64,000 nt of DNA from Ganoderma boninense (lineage: Eukaryota; Basidiomycota; Agaricomycetes; Polyporales; Polyporaceae): NCBI GenBank assembly GCA_002900995.3, contig CM035311.1:1302001-1366000 (forward strand), given 5' to 3'. The position numbers and the translations under genes were made by a program. The notes under the pieces are model-generated. The model saw only the letters and a list, made by a program, of their open reading frames with translations, was not told the DNA's origin and did not search any database. This document shows, in pieces, positions 1 to 11,427 of the stretch (position 1 is its first letter; each line of letters starts with the position of its first letter).

Positions 1-2306
1 CTCTCAGGCGTGAGATCACGCACAAGTGGGACCAACCTGCGATGTTGTACTACCTGGTCATCATGTGCTCTATCGCTGCCGCTGTACAAGGGGTACGTGC
101 TCCGTTTCACTGGAGGAACTGCATATACTCACCTCTCTTGCTGTTATTAGATGGATGAGGCTGTCGCCAACGGTGCCAACCTCTTCTTCCCTGGGCAGTT
201 CGGCATCGACCCCGGACCGCCGGGCAGTGGGATGAATAAGAACCAGTGGCTCCAAGGTCTCGTCACTTCGGCGCCATATGTGAGCGGCGCTGCCTTTTCT
301 TGCTGGACATCCATTTGCTGAACTGTCTGAAACATAGCTGTGTTGCGCGTTCATAGGCTGTTGGCTTACAGACCCAGTAGGCTGCACTCTATCCTTACAA
401 AACTCGTCACTGACCTGTCCTTTTCATCCCTCAGCTAAACAAATGGTTTGGCCGTCGAGGCACAATCTTCATCAGCGCCGTTTTCTCCTTCGCCACCTGC
501 GTCTGGCAAGGCGTCACCAACTCATGGCCCCATTTGTTCGTCGCTCGTTTCTTCCTCGGCATCGGCATCGGCCCAAAGAGTGCGACTGTTCCCGTTTACT
601 CCGCCGAGTACGTCTTCTACCATGCCTAAGTCCTCATCCCGACTGACTGCGTTGTCTTCGTCTTTGTAGGTGCGCACCGCCGCTCATTCGTGGCGCCCTT
701 GTCATGATGTGGCAAACATGGACTGCGTTTGGCATCATGATTGGATATCTCGTCGACGTCGCATTCGAGAAGGTCCCAGATCAAAACAATATTCGCGGTT
801 TGAACTGGAGACTCATGCTTGGTAGCGTGGGTAGACTGTGTTATCCAGATGCATCCTCTCTCTTAACCATGCAAGCACAGGCTGGCGTCCCCGCGGTCGT
901 TGTCGCTCTGCAAGTCTTCTTCTGCCCCGAGTCGCCTCGTTGGTACATGATGAAGGGGCGGTACACGAAAGCGTTCGACTCTCTCCGTCGGTTGAGGCAT
1001 ACTGACCTTCAGGCTGCCCGTGACCTGTACTGTACGTCGTGGGCTCCTCTCGCCGCTAGTGCCGTCGTTGACTTTTTGGCGTCCTCTTAGATATTCATGT
1101 GCTGCTTGAAGCAGAGAAGGAGGTCAGCCGAAGCACTCGGCTCAAGTTCCTCGAGCTCTTCACCGTCCCTCGCAACCGCCGTGCCACGCTCGCGTCGTCG
1201 ATCGTCATGTTCATGTATGCAATCACCTTCCCCTTGTCGTTGATCCTCCTCGAGATCCTTACGGTGCATTTACTTTCAGGCAACAGTTTTGCGGAATTAA
1301 CGCGATCGCGTACTACAGCTCCAACATCTTTGTCATTGGAGGGTTCAGCAAGACCGCGGCACTCCTCGCGTCCTTCGGCTTTGGAGCGGTCAACTTCGTG
1401 TTCGCCGCTCCTGCTGTCTGGACGATCGACACGTTCGGGAGGAGGAACCTGCTGCTGGTTTCTTTCCCCCTCATGGCCGCGATGCTGCTCATGACGGGCT
1501 TTGCTTTGTACGTTCTGTTCATCCTTCAGGCTCCATGGGTAGTAAAAATTATTATCATTTGTTTGTCACCTCAGTTGGATACCGGACTCGAGCCGGGCGC
1601 ACATCGGGGTCATTGCACTAGGCATATACCTGTACGCGGCCGCATATTCTCCAGGAGAAGGACCTGTACCCTTCACCGTGAGCGCTCTATGCTTGAGAAA
1701 TGCTGCGCAGAGCTCAACATCCTCCCACCATCCAGTATTCGGCGGAGGCATTCCCATTGTACGTCCGTGATGTCGGGATGTCCCTTGCAACTGCAATCCT
1801 CTGGTTCTTGTGAGTACCAATGCAGCTTCAAGTGACCGGTCCCACTGACATGCCGTTGTTCAGCAACTTCGTTATCGCGTTGACTGTTCCGGCGCTCCTT
1901 GGAGCATGGACGTCCCAGGGAACCTTCGCGTGGTTCGCTGGGTGGAAGTGAGTAACATCGATAGCTGTGCTATCTACTCTCCGCTTACAACCATGTGCAG
2001 CATCGTCGGATTTTTCGCGGCACTATTCTTCGTCCCTGAAACCAAGGCTCTCTCGTTGGAAGAATTGGACCAGGGTGCGTAGCATCCTACACAGCTACTT
2101 CTCGTTCCTTACCCCCGCTGACTTGTCGCGCGCATGCAGTTTTCAGCGTTCCGACGCGCACCCATGCTGCCTACCAGGGCAGGGCGTTCGGACATAACAT
2201 CAAGAAGTACCTCTTCCGCATGGACGTGGGCGACATGCCGCCCTTGTACGAGCATGAGGGGGCGATCAGTGAGAAGACGTACGCCCCTGGGGGCTTCGCT
2301 GCATAA
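1..2306 (+). CDS. MFS sugar/polyol transporter, 5' end outside window
   Basis: A 12-TM major facilitator that should import a sugar or polyol across the plasma membrane. The first codons lie left of the window; the visible coding starts inside an N-terminal exon ending near base 90. Joined exons give the family marks in order: a GRRGT loop after the second helix (about 445-470), PESPRW after helix 6 (about 928-945), [15 protein letters not shown] after helix 7, a second GRRN loop, [11 protein letters not shown] before helix 10, and [15 protein letters not shown] after helix 12. The tail reads [13 protein letters not shown] and continues to about [10 protein letters not shown], as in fungal inositol/hexose carriers of the ITR-like group. 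The stop is TAA at 2304-2306. At least eight short introns were inferred from GT-AG borders. Substrate cannot be told from sequence. No break is seen. Confidence 0.9.
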
Positions 2307-2577
2307 TCCGTATTGCGATTCGCTTGACACATGGATTCAGTCTTCTTGCGCACTGCGTGGATTGCTAATATATATTGTATGCATTGTATCATGTATTATC
2401 GCCGTTAACGTGGCTTCAAGTTCTCCCAAACTTCCACCCCAGCCCTCTCGGAAGACGGTTACCATTTGAGACGATTCCCGGCTCTCTCCCAAGATTTGCA
2501 AGGCATGCGAGATCGCGCGCTTGAACGGCTGAAGACCTTCCATCTCACGCCCCCGGGGGTAAGGAGTAGGTCGAATT

Positions 2578-3348
2578 TTGCCAAGACCGCGGAGCTGTCT
2601 CGCATCTTCTGGGCTTCTAAAGGACCGAATATTGTCCTCGCCCCTTTCGTTGACCTCCCGCGCGATCCTCGAGGCGCAAGGCTACGCCGTTGAGTTTTCG
2701 GAGTCGAGCGCCTGTACGCCCGCCAACCGCGCCTACGACTTGCTCATCTACATGAGAGATTCTATGGGCACTAGTGCAGAGGGTCCCTCCACAGCCCAAC
2801 CCTCGCAGGTCCTGTATAAGTCCCTCAAGCTGACAATGCTCCATAGACTGCGAGAGGATCGACCGCTCACCGTGTGGGCAATACATGGCCCGCACACCCT
2901 CGACCTCCTCCGCAGCCTCGAACCCTCTTCCCCAGCGAACATCGACACATACGACTCTCAGCAGACAACGATTACCAGGCATATCATGCCCCGTCATGTT
3001 CAAGACGGCATCACCAGCCCGCTGATCTCCTTCGCCCCGACGGAGATCATACCCTCGACATCTGCGGATGGGATGGTCGAGACGTTCTATCCCCCTTTGG
3101 AGCCTGACCACTCCCATAACTTCTACCACGTCCATGTGGAGATCAGCACGGTCGAGCGTGAGGCGCAGCCACCCACGCCGCGTTCCTCGTCCGAGATCCA
3201 GTTGGTCCCGGCCAGTCGGCAGTTTGACGCCGCTGACAGCAGGGAGAGACTGCCGAAGACGACACACGACTTGATCCCGCCGTGGACTGGTGCCGACGAC
3301 CATGGTGACAATGAGGGAGGGGAGGAGGACAGAACGAACCTAGCGTGA
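2578..3348 (+). CDS. doubtful hypothetical ORF
   Basis: A 256-codon uninterrupted frame downstream of the transporter, ending in an acidic tail (GDNEGGEEDR). It may be the main exon of a longer gene, because another open frame upstream (2466-2693) overlaps it. I recognise no domain, signal peptide or membrane segment. In favour: length and a fairly normal composition (NFYHVHVEISTVE). Against: an almost equally long frame is open on the opposite strand (2617-3303), as happens by chance in GC-rich DNA. Transcript data would decide. Confidence 0.3.
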   Translation: MPRPRSCLASSGLLKDRILSSPLSLTSRAILEAQGYAVEFSESSACTPANRAYDLLIYMRDSMGTSAEGPSTAQPSQVLYKSLKLTMLHRLREDRPLTVWAIHGPHTLDLLRSLEPSSPANIDTYDSQQTTITRHIMPRHVQDGITSPLISFAPTEIIPSTSADGMVETFYPPLEPDHSHNFYHVHVEISTVEREAQPPTPRSSSEIQLVPASRQFDAADSRERLPKTTHDLIPPWTGADDHGDNEGGEEDRTNLA

Positions 3349-3666
3349 CAGAGTCAGACTTGGTAGATTCACGAGGGAGCATCTTCAAGCTTTTCCGAAG
3401 ACGGCGGAAATAGCAGGTTGCTACCGCCGCCGTCATGCGCATCCGCTCGCACCAGTATGTCACAGATCTGAGGGCACGGTGGAAAGGTGTTAGCGTTGAA
3501 GCGTTCACTGTTACCCTGATCCTTCCGAAACGTCAGCGTACCCGGTCCATGACAGTGTGCGGAGTCCAATACCGTTTAGTGTACCATAATGTAGAAATGC
3601 AAGTCCACATGGGTATCTCAATCATGTCCGAACGGAATCTGGGAAGTCTACGCCCACAAACGGAAG
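3349..3666. other. intergenic, nothing recognised
   Basis: About 320 bases between the doubtful ORF and the lipase stop codon. It should hold the 3' flank of the lipase. I see no gene, repeat or RNA. Confidence 0.5.
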
Positions 3667-4821
3667 TTAGCAACCCATTTCGATCCCATTATACGGCCCA
3701 TCGTGGTCGGTCTCGTTGCCTGCCAACAGGTTCGGCACATCGCCAACGATGCACTCCGTGCTCGGGTTATCCTGTCCGGCGCATGCCACCCACGCTAGCG
3801 AATCCTGTATGTGGATCTCGCCGGACGGGTGGTGGAAGCCGAGGAACCGCCCAGGCAGAATGGGGATCGGGTCCTCCTGGTTGTTGATGTGCGTGACGGG
3901 GGTGACAGAGGCGTGCGCGTCGACGTAGTTGGCAAAGTCTTGGTTACCGACACGGGGCAGACCGTACCCGACGTACGTGACCTGGGCACTCGGGATGTGG
4001 AGCGGGATGTAGACGGAGTGCAGGAGCGCTATGGCGGCGCCTGTGCGGAGACGCCTTTCGTCAGCAGACGCGCTGATTTACGGCGGCGATAGGTGGCACG
4101 TACCCAGCGAATGACCGGTGAGAAGGACCCTGGATGTGCTAAATTTGCTCAGGGTGGTCTGCACCGCGGAGAGGACGTCAGTTGCTGACCTGCAAAGCTA
4201 AGATCAGTTCTTCTGGCCGGGAACCGTCAAGGACCCACTTACAACGCGTGGGCTGATATGAAGCCCTGGTGCGCCATAATAGACAGGTCGAGCCCGGGGA
4301 ACAAGATCGGGTTCAGAGCCAGGCTCGTCAGCTGAATATCGCTATCCGTGAGAAGAGGGAGGCTACCACGCTGCGGTCAGTACACATGCACAAGCTATCC
4401 GAGCAACGTGCCACCTACATCGCGGAGGGCTGCGTTCCCTGGATCGACACGACAACGGTCTTCAGGGTGGGATCATACCCCACAAACCCTTCTCACGATA
4501 CGTCAGCGACATCCGTCTCCATTCCCTTCAACGCCCGGAAAACTCACAAAATTGAACGACGACGCCATCCCCACCCGAAGCGACAGGCTGGAAGGTCGGA
4601 TTCGCTTGGCAGTTCGCGCCACAGTTCCAGGCAAGGGTGGTACTGGGCTGGCAGTACCCCGTACTCGCGTAGTGGGTGATCGGGGTGTACGAGTTGACCT
4701 GCGCCTGCGGGACCGGCGAGACCGTCTGTCGCTTCATGAATAGACTGGGAGCGGCCAAGACAGCACTAAAAGCGAGCAGCACAGTTGTGGCGCGCAACCC
4801 AAAGCGAAGGAAGGCCATCAA
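3667..4821 (-). CDS. secreted class 3 lipase / feruloyl esterase-like
   Basis: An alpha/beta-hydrolase of the fungal Lipase_3 family, predicted to be exported and to cleave acylglycerols or feruloyl esters. Exon 1 encodes a signal peptide (LRATTVLLAFSAVLAAP) and a short pro-segment ending in KR, then a Cys-rich start (CGANCQANPTFQPVA). Later exons give FVGYDPTLKTVVVSIQGT (the strand and oxyanion region), the nucleophile elbow TGHSLG near 4105-4125 split by an intron, YGLPRVGNQ, and the Asp and His regions NNQEDPIPILP and HHPSGEIHI. Ser, Asp and His are therefore all present. The last codons read GIEMGC then TAA (3667-3669). At least four short introns. Two adjacent ATG codons (4821, 4818) could start it. 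Lipase and feruloyl esterase cannot be separated from sequence. Confidence 0.9.
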
Positions 4822-4944
4822 TCCGGTGGAAGAGGGGTGAAAGGGGTAGAGCGGGATGTGCAGAACCCTAGAGGCGAAATGCGCGAGGTCGACACCGGAT
4901 GGGGCGGAAAGGCTCTGACGTTGGTAGGAGACATGTCCTGCACG

Positions 4945-4951
4945 TTATATA
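4945..4951 (-). promoter_or_regulatory. TATA box of the lipase gene
   Basis: TATATAA on the minus strand, about 125 bases upstream of the lipase start codon. Position and sequence fit a core promoter. Confidence 0.45.
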
Positions 4952-7800
4952 CCAGAAAGCTCCGAGACAAGAGCACCCAGTGATGCTTGTCCTCCATGGA
5001 TGATTGGGTGCTAAAACGGGGTAGGCGCACCATCAGCGAACGTGTTCGGCTAGGACACCGAGAATGACCGGCAGTATTGACAGCAGAACGTGTGGGCATG
5101 GCGGCAGCGGCAGACCAAGTCGGCGAAAGAGCATATGGTCCTTGTGGCGGGGAAGAGACCCTTTGATCGCAACTGACGATTGTGGCGGGCCCGAAGCCCA
5201 CGCCTAAACGCCGTTGCGGGTAGGCGCTCCGAACGGTAACGTTGACCTGTCGCTGTCCAGAAGGATAGCTGGGCAGCACCTGCAGCGTGAATGAAAGAGT
5301 CAATTCAAGTTGTCAGCGGCATTCATATCCTGAAAGGCCTGGCCAAGTAGTGGTCGTGAGCAAACCGTAGACATCGAATTCCTACGTTTGCCGTCAAGGC
5401 CGAAGGCCTTCGAAGGTTGTCTGTAATTTGAGATATGATAAGAATACAAATGTCCAATTTTGGCGGAACACGCACCACATTAGAGTGGAGCGCAGAAGAC
5501 CGTCGTGGAAAGCATGCATTTTCCAAACGGTGCGATGTACCTTGAGCTCATACTGGGAGATTTCCGGGAGCCACGCTGGCACTTGAGGCCTCGGAGCCCG
5601 GTGGCAGGGCATGCGAATATAGCATGCAAGTAACAGTGCTTGAGTAATATCTCGACACGTTGAGCTGATCCATGGCACTTTAAGCTTTAGATATTGCAGA
5701 CAATAGGTCAGACTGGGAAGATATCCATGGCAAAGAAGCAGGATCTCGGAGGAGACGTCGAACAGAAAAGAGAAACTTTACAGGACGGGCAAGCGCCCAG
5801 CAGAAACGCAGAAACGCCCAATTTCCACGTGGTGAGAACTCTTGGCGAGCGTTCGTTGCTCGTGCTGCCGCGGCGACTTCAAACAAGTTCGTGATGTTCC
5901 ACTCACTCGCCGGACAACTCGGATTCACTCGGATTCACTAGCCTGTCACCGTAGCATCGGTCCGGATTACAAGACCATGGCACCGTCTCTCGCACATGCC
6001 TTGGCTCTGGTTTCATGCTCCTGAAAAGGCTCGGGTTGTTTGCGACGACCTCCGTGCGAGCTGGATGGGCTTGGCTGAACTCTCATTCAGTTAACCTTCA
6101 CGGATATCAGTCGTAGCAATGGTGCACTAAACACTGCGGATGCCATCATTCTTCTGTCTCCACTATCTGAATATGCCAGTCAAGCGGACTTGAACTGTCC
6201 ATGATTCGCCATGACCACTCACCCCCGGGCCGAGGCACCATTATTCGCGGGGATATCATAGGCTTTCTCGGAGATCCCTGGCCGGATCACACCCTCGGTA
6301 CGTTCGGTAGCTAGGGCCGGGCATGACAATACGATGAAGCCACAGCGCGAGTCAAAGAGAGGGGACTGAGGCTGCCAATGGATCTGCAATGCACCGTGTT
6401 CGAAAGGCGTTATGGCCCTTCAATAGCCTGAATAGGATCAGGGTGACATTGAGATCCTACTATGTCCAGCAAGGTGCGGTGATCTGGATTATTCTCGTCG
6501 TCATTCAGATGACTGGCCGCAACATGGCTACCAAGCGGATGTCTCCGTTGAGACCCGCATCTCATCCGACCTTTGACTGTTTTCAAAGACAGGAATATTT
6601 GACGGAAGGTGAGTGAGAAGTGGAGGCAAGTTTCGAAGAAACAAACGCTCGAGGCGGCTCCGACGCCTTGGTGTCGTCCTCGGACGCATTGTGCCCTGTG
6701 GTGTTTGATACTTGCCATTTCTGGATGTGGATATCGGGACCCGCAGTCGGCACTGCCACATGCGGACGCATTGTTCCCGAACATCCGAGGCACAGCTTGT
6801 CCTGAACCACTACCGTTATGCTCCACGCTCAACAGCCTCTCCACATTATCTCCCATATACCCTCTGGTTCAAACAAAAGCACTCTGGTACAGCTATATGC
6901 GTGCCAGTCCTCAGACTTGCACCACAACTGGAACACATACGAACACGAGATCATGCGCACACACGGCACGGCACGACGCAACCGGACTCCGCAGTCCGTC
7001 TGCATTCCTACTTGCCATTGCGATCTTTAAAGCCGCTGGCCGACGGTCCGCTCAAATCCCACCAGCATCGGAAGAAGTAGAGGGTCTGACCACTCAGTGG
7101 TCCTCGACCACAACTCATGAACCATCCCCAGCTGATGAGCTCATTGCGCTTCGCGTACGTCCCTCGACGTCTGTGGAAGGCACGAGACGTGTCTCTTGAC
7201 GGCACCTGAAGTCAGAGGCCAGCCTTCGGAAAGGCGTACCACATGGGAGACCCGCCGAGGAAAGCCGAATGAGGTGAGTTACCCTCATCTCATTCACCTC
7301 GTACGATCCAGAAGGGCGCAAGTGCCTTGACGCTGACCTCAGAACGCTGCCGAAGAAGTCGAGAGGAGAGCGAACCGCCAGGCATTGCAGCCAACATCGT
7401 GAGCGACGCGGGGTCACTTGACGGCCCCGTCCGCGTGAATGCGTCCACGTGGCCCGGTTATCCGACCTGTCATTGTTAAGGGTCGCTTCGCCCAGTTTCG
7501 CCGCGCCCGGTGTGTCCCAGTTTGAGTTCACTCCGGTTTGCACGCTGAAACGTCCATCCTTCGATCCCAGAAAAACCTGCCAGCCGCGAGCGGCCGTCCC
7601 TCATTCCGCCTCAGCTGGTCTCGCTCGGGGTCTGATGGAAGCCATTAAACTTAAACGCGGCTCGCGCGGGCATCGGTGCGGACTCCTCGGCGGCGGGACG
7701 AGCAACCCAATGGGCCGCCCTCTGTGCAACGTTCAAGCGCGCTGATGTGAATGTACGGAAAGGTTGCCGAATAACGTTTGGAGCTAAGAAGGGACAGAGA
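4952..7800. other. gene-poor stretch, no supported gene
   Basis: About 2.8 kb between two outward-facing secreted-enzyme genes. The longest frames (for example 6609-7199 +) show no domain, no convincing intron chain and compete with frames on the other strand. It holds the promoters of the lipase and the GH5 gene. No terminal repeats, transposase motif or RNA gene was recognised. Confidence 0.5.
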
Positions 7801-7809
7801 CTGCCAGCC

Positions 7810-7817
7810 TATATATA
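7810..7817 (+). promoter_or_regulatory. TATA box of the GH5 gene
   Basis: TATATATA on the plus strand about 90 bases upstream of the GH5 start codon, followed by a pyrimidine-rich leader. Confidence 0.5.
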
Positions 7818-7907
7818 CGTTTCAGTGCTCGGTGAGTGCCCGCTCCCTCAACACCCCCAACTTCGCGAGTCCGCTTCGCTCGCCCTCGGAGGGCTCACCT
7901 GCTCAGC

Positions 7908-9897
7908 ATGCGCTTCTCGTTTGCAGCAGCCGTCGTCGCCACCACCTTCCTCCGTCGGGCCGCTGCCGGTCTTCCTAACAAGATCTATGGCGTGAACCTT
8001 GGCTCATGGCTGGTTTTGGAGCCATGGATGCTCCCCCAAGGTATGGAATTCACCCCGTATATCTCTAGCGCGTTGGCTGAGACGCTGTTACGTAGAGTGG
8101 ACTGACATGGGCGGCGATGTCGCAAAATGCAGTAGCTCGTGCTCCGAATGCATTGGCTCTGAGTTGTGCGTGCCACGTGCCTCCACCGTGGCGGCCACAT
8201 ACTGAACAAATCTAGCTCGTTTGTCCAGGCGTATCCCAAGACCGCAGACGCAAAGTTCAAAACGCATTGGTATGATATATGGTGTATGAGAGGCACAGCG
8301 AGTTCTCTGATGTAGCATGCAGGGAGACATGGTTCAATCAGAACGACGTCAATGCGTTTGTGGATAACGGCATCAACACTGTCCGCATCCCTGTAAGTGT
8401 CTACCTTAATCGACATATCTGCTGCGTCCTGATTGCTATGTTTTCATAGCTCGGATACTGGATCGTCGAACATCTCGTCGATCGCGCGACAGAGTTCTAC
8501 CCTCGTGGTGGAATCAAGCAGCTGGTATGCAAGGGTCAACAGATGCCTCTGACGATCACTGACTCGGCTACTTTATAGCAACGTGGCTTGCAGCAGTTGA
8601 AGGCTGCCGGCATAAACGCCATTCTCGACCACCACGCACCCCCAGGCGTACAAACTCCGGAGCAATCCTTCACCGGGCACTGTACAGATGATGTTCAGTT
8701 TTACGTTAGTTTTTCTCTTTCTCAGAACGTTCGGAGATGTGTGAGACTGATTGTTGGTACAGACTCCTTACAACTATCAACGCGCACTCATTTGGACCGC
8801 AGTCATGACTTCACTGTCGCACCTCGACCCCAGCTTCGGCTCAGTCTTCGCCATCGAAGCCGTAAACGAGCCGATCATGGATGCCACTCAAACTCCCAAC
8901 TACGGCGACTGTGAGCGTCCTTCGCTTTGGCCTCGATTACAATGCTTCTCGCTCACCCGTTTGTGTCACCAGTCCAGAAAAACTTTGTGCAGACTATCCG
9001 TGCCGTCGAGTTCGCTCTGGGTGTCGGCCAACCAATCCTCGACCTCTCCACAAGTCTGAGGGCGTCGAGCAAGAACGTCACTACATCTCTCAACGCCACG
9101 ATCTCAGGCTCTCAGCAAGTCAACTCCCAAGTCCAAGCGGCAGTCCTCGCCTCCATCCCGATCTTGATAGAACTCAGCGAAGAGCTAGGGTTCAGTTTGC
9201 TCCTCAGTATCATAGGCGGAAAGAAGGATCCCCTTGTCACAAAGTACGCACCATGTTGACTCATATCGACTAGGACGTCTCATTTATGCGATGTCGACAG
9301 CTTCATGGACGTGAACTGGCAATATAACGATCCCCCAAATCCCGCAGGCGCTGCTATCGGGCCCGCAGGGTACGACAACCACTTGTACTACAGCTTCGGT
9401 GTACGTCTCTTTCCCCGCCCGTCCTCCAATCCGAATGTCCTGATCGATCTTGCAGGGGGTTGCCGATCCGAACGAGGACGCGTATTTGACCAGCATATGC
9501 AATCTCCAACGCGTCCAGAACGACGCTGCCGTCGGAGACTCGCCACTTTGGTTTGGCGAGTGGGGGCTCCCGACTCAGTTCAATGCCTCAGATGCATTCC
9601 TGTACAAGTGGGCGGACGCACAAAAGCTCGCGTATTCCCAGGGCAAAGGCTGGATCGTAAGTCGTTCACCCAACCTGCTGCTGACCAGCTCAGAATTGGA
9701 ACATCCTGACCAATTCGTTTACGACGCGCTGCTAACAGTTCTGGAACTTCAAAACGGAAATCTCCGCGCTCGCTGGGGACCTATCCCGACAGTGGTCCTA
9801 CCTGGACGGTGTAAAGCGCGGATACCTGACAAAGGACCCTTCGCAGGTTCACGATCCCGACGTCTGTGCGCCATATGTGAACACCTCAAGCAGGTAG
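7908..9897 (+). CDS. secreted GH5 beta-1,3-glucanase (exoglucanase type)
   Basis: A retaining glycoside hydrolase of family 5, exported, likely acting on beta-1,3-glucan of the cell wall. The start ATG (7908) opens a signal peptide (MRFSFAAAVVATTF then RRAAAG). Next come KIYGVNLGSWLVLEPW, typical of Exg-like enzymes, a Cys pair (CSSCSECIG) after EWTDMGGD, and NTVRIPLGYW. The acid/base Glu lies in IEAVNEP (about 8848-8875), ahead of DNHLYYSFG and the nucleophile Glu in LWFGEWGLP (about 9546-9570). The end reads FWNFKTEIS, WSYLDGVKRGYL and APYVNTSSR, then TAG (9895-9897). At least eight 50-70 bp introns. A clean TATA box precedes it. Both catalytic Glu and the family core are intact. The exact subfamily is inference. 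Confidence 0.9.
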
Positions 9898-10392
9898 AGG
9901 TATCCCGTCTGGAGAGCACGGTCCCTCGTCGCGGCATGCTCGCACAAAAACTTCTTCGTACTTCGTTCACGAGTTCATCGCTCGTCTTCCAGCTTTCGGT
10001 TTTCACACCAGTGGTCACGCTCTCTTTCTCTAGGTTATACCAGGATGAGCACCTCGTCTCAGAGAGGTATATAAGCTACCTAGACTACACCCCATCGTTC
10101 AATTTAATGCTGTATCAGTACGAGTCTACTGTCCACAAAAGGGCGCCTTAGAGCCTTCGACGCGCTGCGGCTGACGTCATGCGAGTCTCGGTGACGTTGA
10201 GAGGAAACAAGTTGAAGGAGCATCGCGCGAACGAATCCACCAAAATCCGGTATATTTTTCCTAGTCAGCCAGTGACAATCCTCTACAGTACAGATTGAAT
10301 ACATGAACAAAATAGCCCTTTCATCGTCTCCACCATTCCTGTGGTTTAAAGCACTGGCAGCGAAATGCCTATCTCGAAGGTCATGCCTCCCT
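9898..10392. other. convergent 3' intergenic region
   Basis: About 500 bases between the GH5 stop and the stop of family copy A, which face each other. Only 3' flanks are expected. Open frames here are short extensions of the GH5 frame and do not look real. Confidence 0.5.
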
Positions 10393-11346
10393 TCAAAGCG
10401 CGAAGGACACCTAAGGATCGGTCAGTCAGCGTTCATACAACTCTCGAAACCCGAGAGCACTCACCTCTGCAATACGCTTCGCGGCCTCCACAATCAACAA
10501 GCCTTGAAAGCACCTCAAGTGCTCGAACGCAACCCTGGAGCACGTCGGGCACGCAACAGCGCCTTGCAGCGCCTGCGAAATGTGTTGGACGCCGAGCACC
10601 GAGTCCGGGTCTGGGCTCGCGCGCAGCGTCGCGACGAGCTCCTTCCAGAACTCGACGAACCACGGCGCCTCGCGACACAGGACACCGCACGCGTCCCCTG
10701 GGCCGTGCTGGATATGCACGACGCAGTTCGGGCAGGTGCGCCACGTCCACGCGTACCCGCGCACGACCTCCGCGGGCGGCGGTCCGAGTTCGATGAGCGG
10801 CGTAAGGGCCGCCGTGCACGCGAGGCGGTAGGACACAAGGGGCTTGAACGTCTCCCAGCTCTGAGTGCCCGCGACGATCGCGCGGGACATCTCGTCGTCG
10901 AGCTCCTCCTTGGTGAAGCGGAGCGCGGCGCGCGCGGCGTAGCGGATGTCGTCGATGCACCCGAGCCGGCCCAAGATCCCGCCTGTGCGCATGAAGAGCG
11001 CGTAGCAGGCCACGGGGTCCTCGCGCGTAGCTTTGGCGTGCCCGGCCTCGATGGCCCAACCGAGCTCGAGCAGCTTGGTGTGTGGGGCGGCGAGGAAGGG
11101 TGGGGTGTCCGCGAGGGGCGTGAGGAACTGTGTCAGAAGAGGGGGCGCGTCGGAGATGAGAGGGATACCGGCGAGGGCGGAGCGGAAGACGTGGGCGTCG
11201 GTGGGGGTGAGGGTGGCGAGGATCCCGTCAGTGGAAGGCTGGAGGAGGAGAGGAGGGGTGGGGCCCGTGTAGGGCGAGGAGAGGCCGGAGATACCAAGGC
11301 CCGCGAGGATCTCATCGACGACGTTGGAAGTTGAGGTGGATGACAT
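10393..11346 (-). CDS. tandem family copy A: intact Cys-rich BTB-tail-like protein
   Basis: About 299 residues in two exons: 11346-10465 and a tiny 18-base last exon 10410-10393 encoding VSFAL and stop, joined over a 54-base GTGAGT...TTAG intron. The N-terminal 90 residues are Ser/Thr/Pro-rich and carry PTDAHVFRSALAGIPLI. The middle is helical (CYALFMR, DIRYAARAALRF, EELDDEM). The C-terminal part has TWRTCPNC, then C, then PWFVEFWKELVATLRA, CPTC and LRCFQGLLIVEAAKRIAE. This helix-plus-Cys-pair tail resembles the part following BTB/POZ domains in agaricomycete BTB proteins, but no BTB fold is seen here. That relationship is from memory and is inference. It is the only copy of four without a visible lesion. 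Function unknown; Cys pairs could bind zinc. Confidence 0.8.
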
Positions 11347-11419
11347 AGCTATGGAGGAGAGTGTTGCAGGTAAGCAGACTCGGAGATGAATGAACAGAGG
11401 GTCCCCAATGGAGCACGCA

Positions 11420-11427
11420 CTTATATG
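11420..11427 (-). promoter_or_regulatory. TATA box of family copy A
   Basis: CATATAAG on the minus strand about 75 bases upstream of the start codon of copy A. Confidence 0.4.

Noticed and set aside
4818..5303. 161-codon minus-strand frame upstream of the lipase
   Set aside because: It lies over the lipase promoter, contains its TATA box and has no domain.
10433..11059. Overlapping long frames inside copy A on both strands
   Set aside because: Arg-rich shadow translations caused by very high GC; copy A alone shows family conservation.
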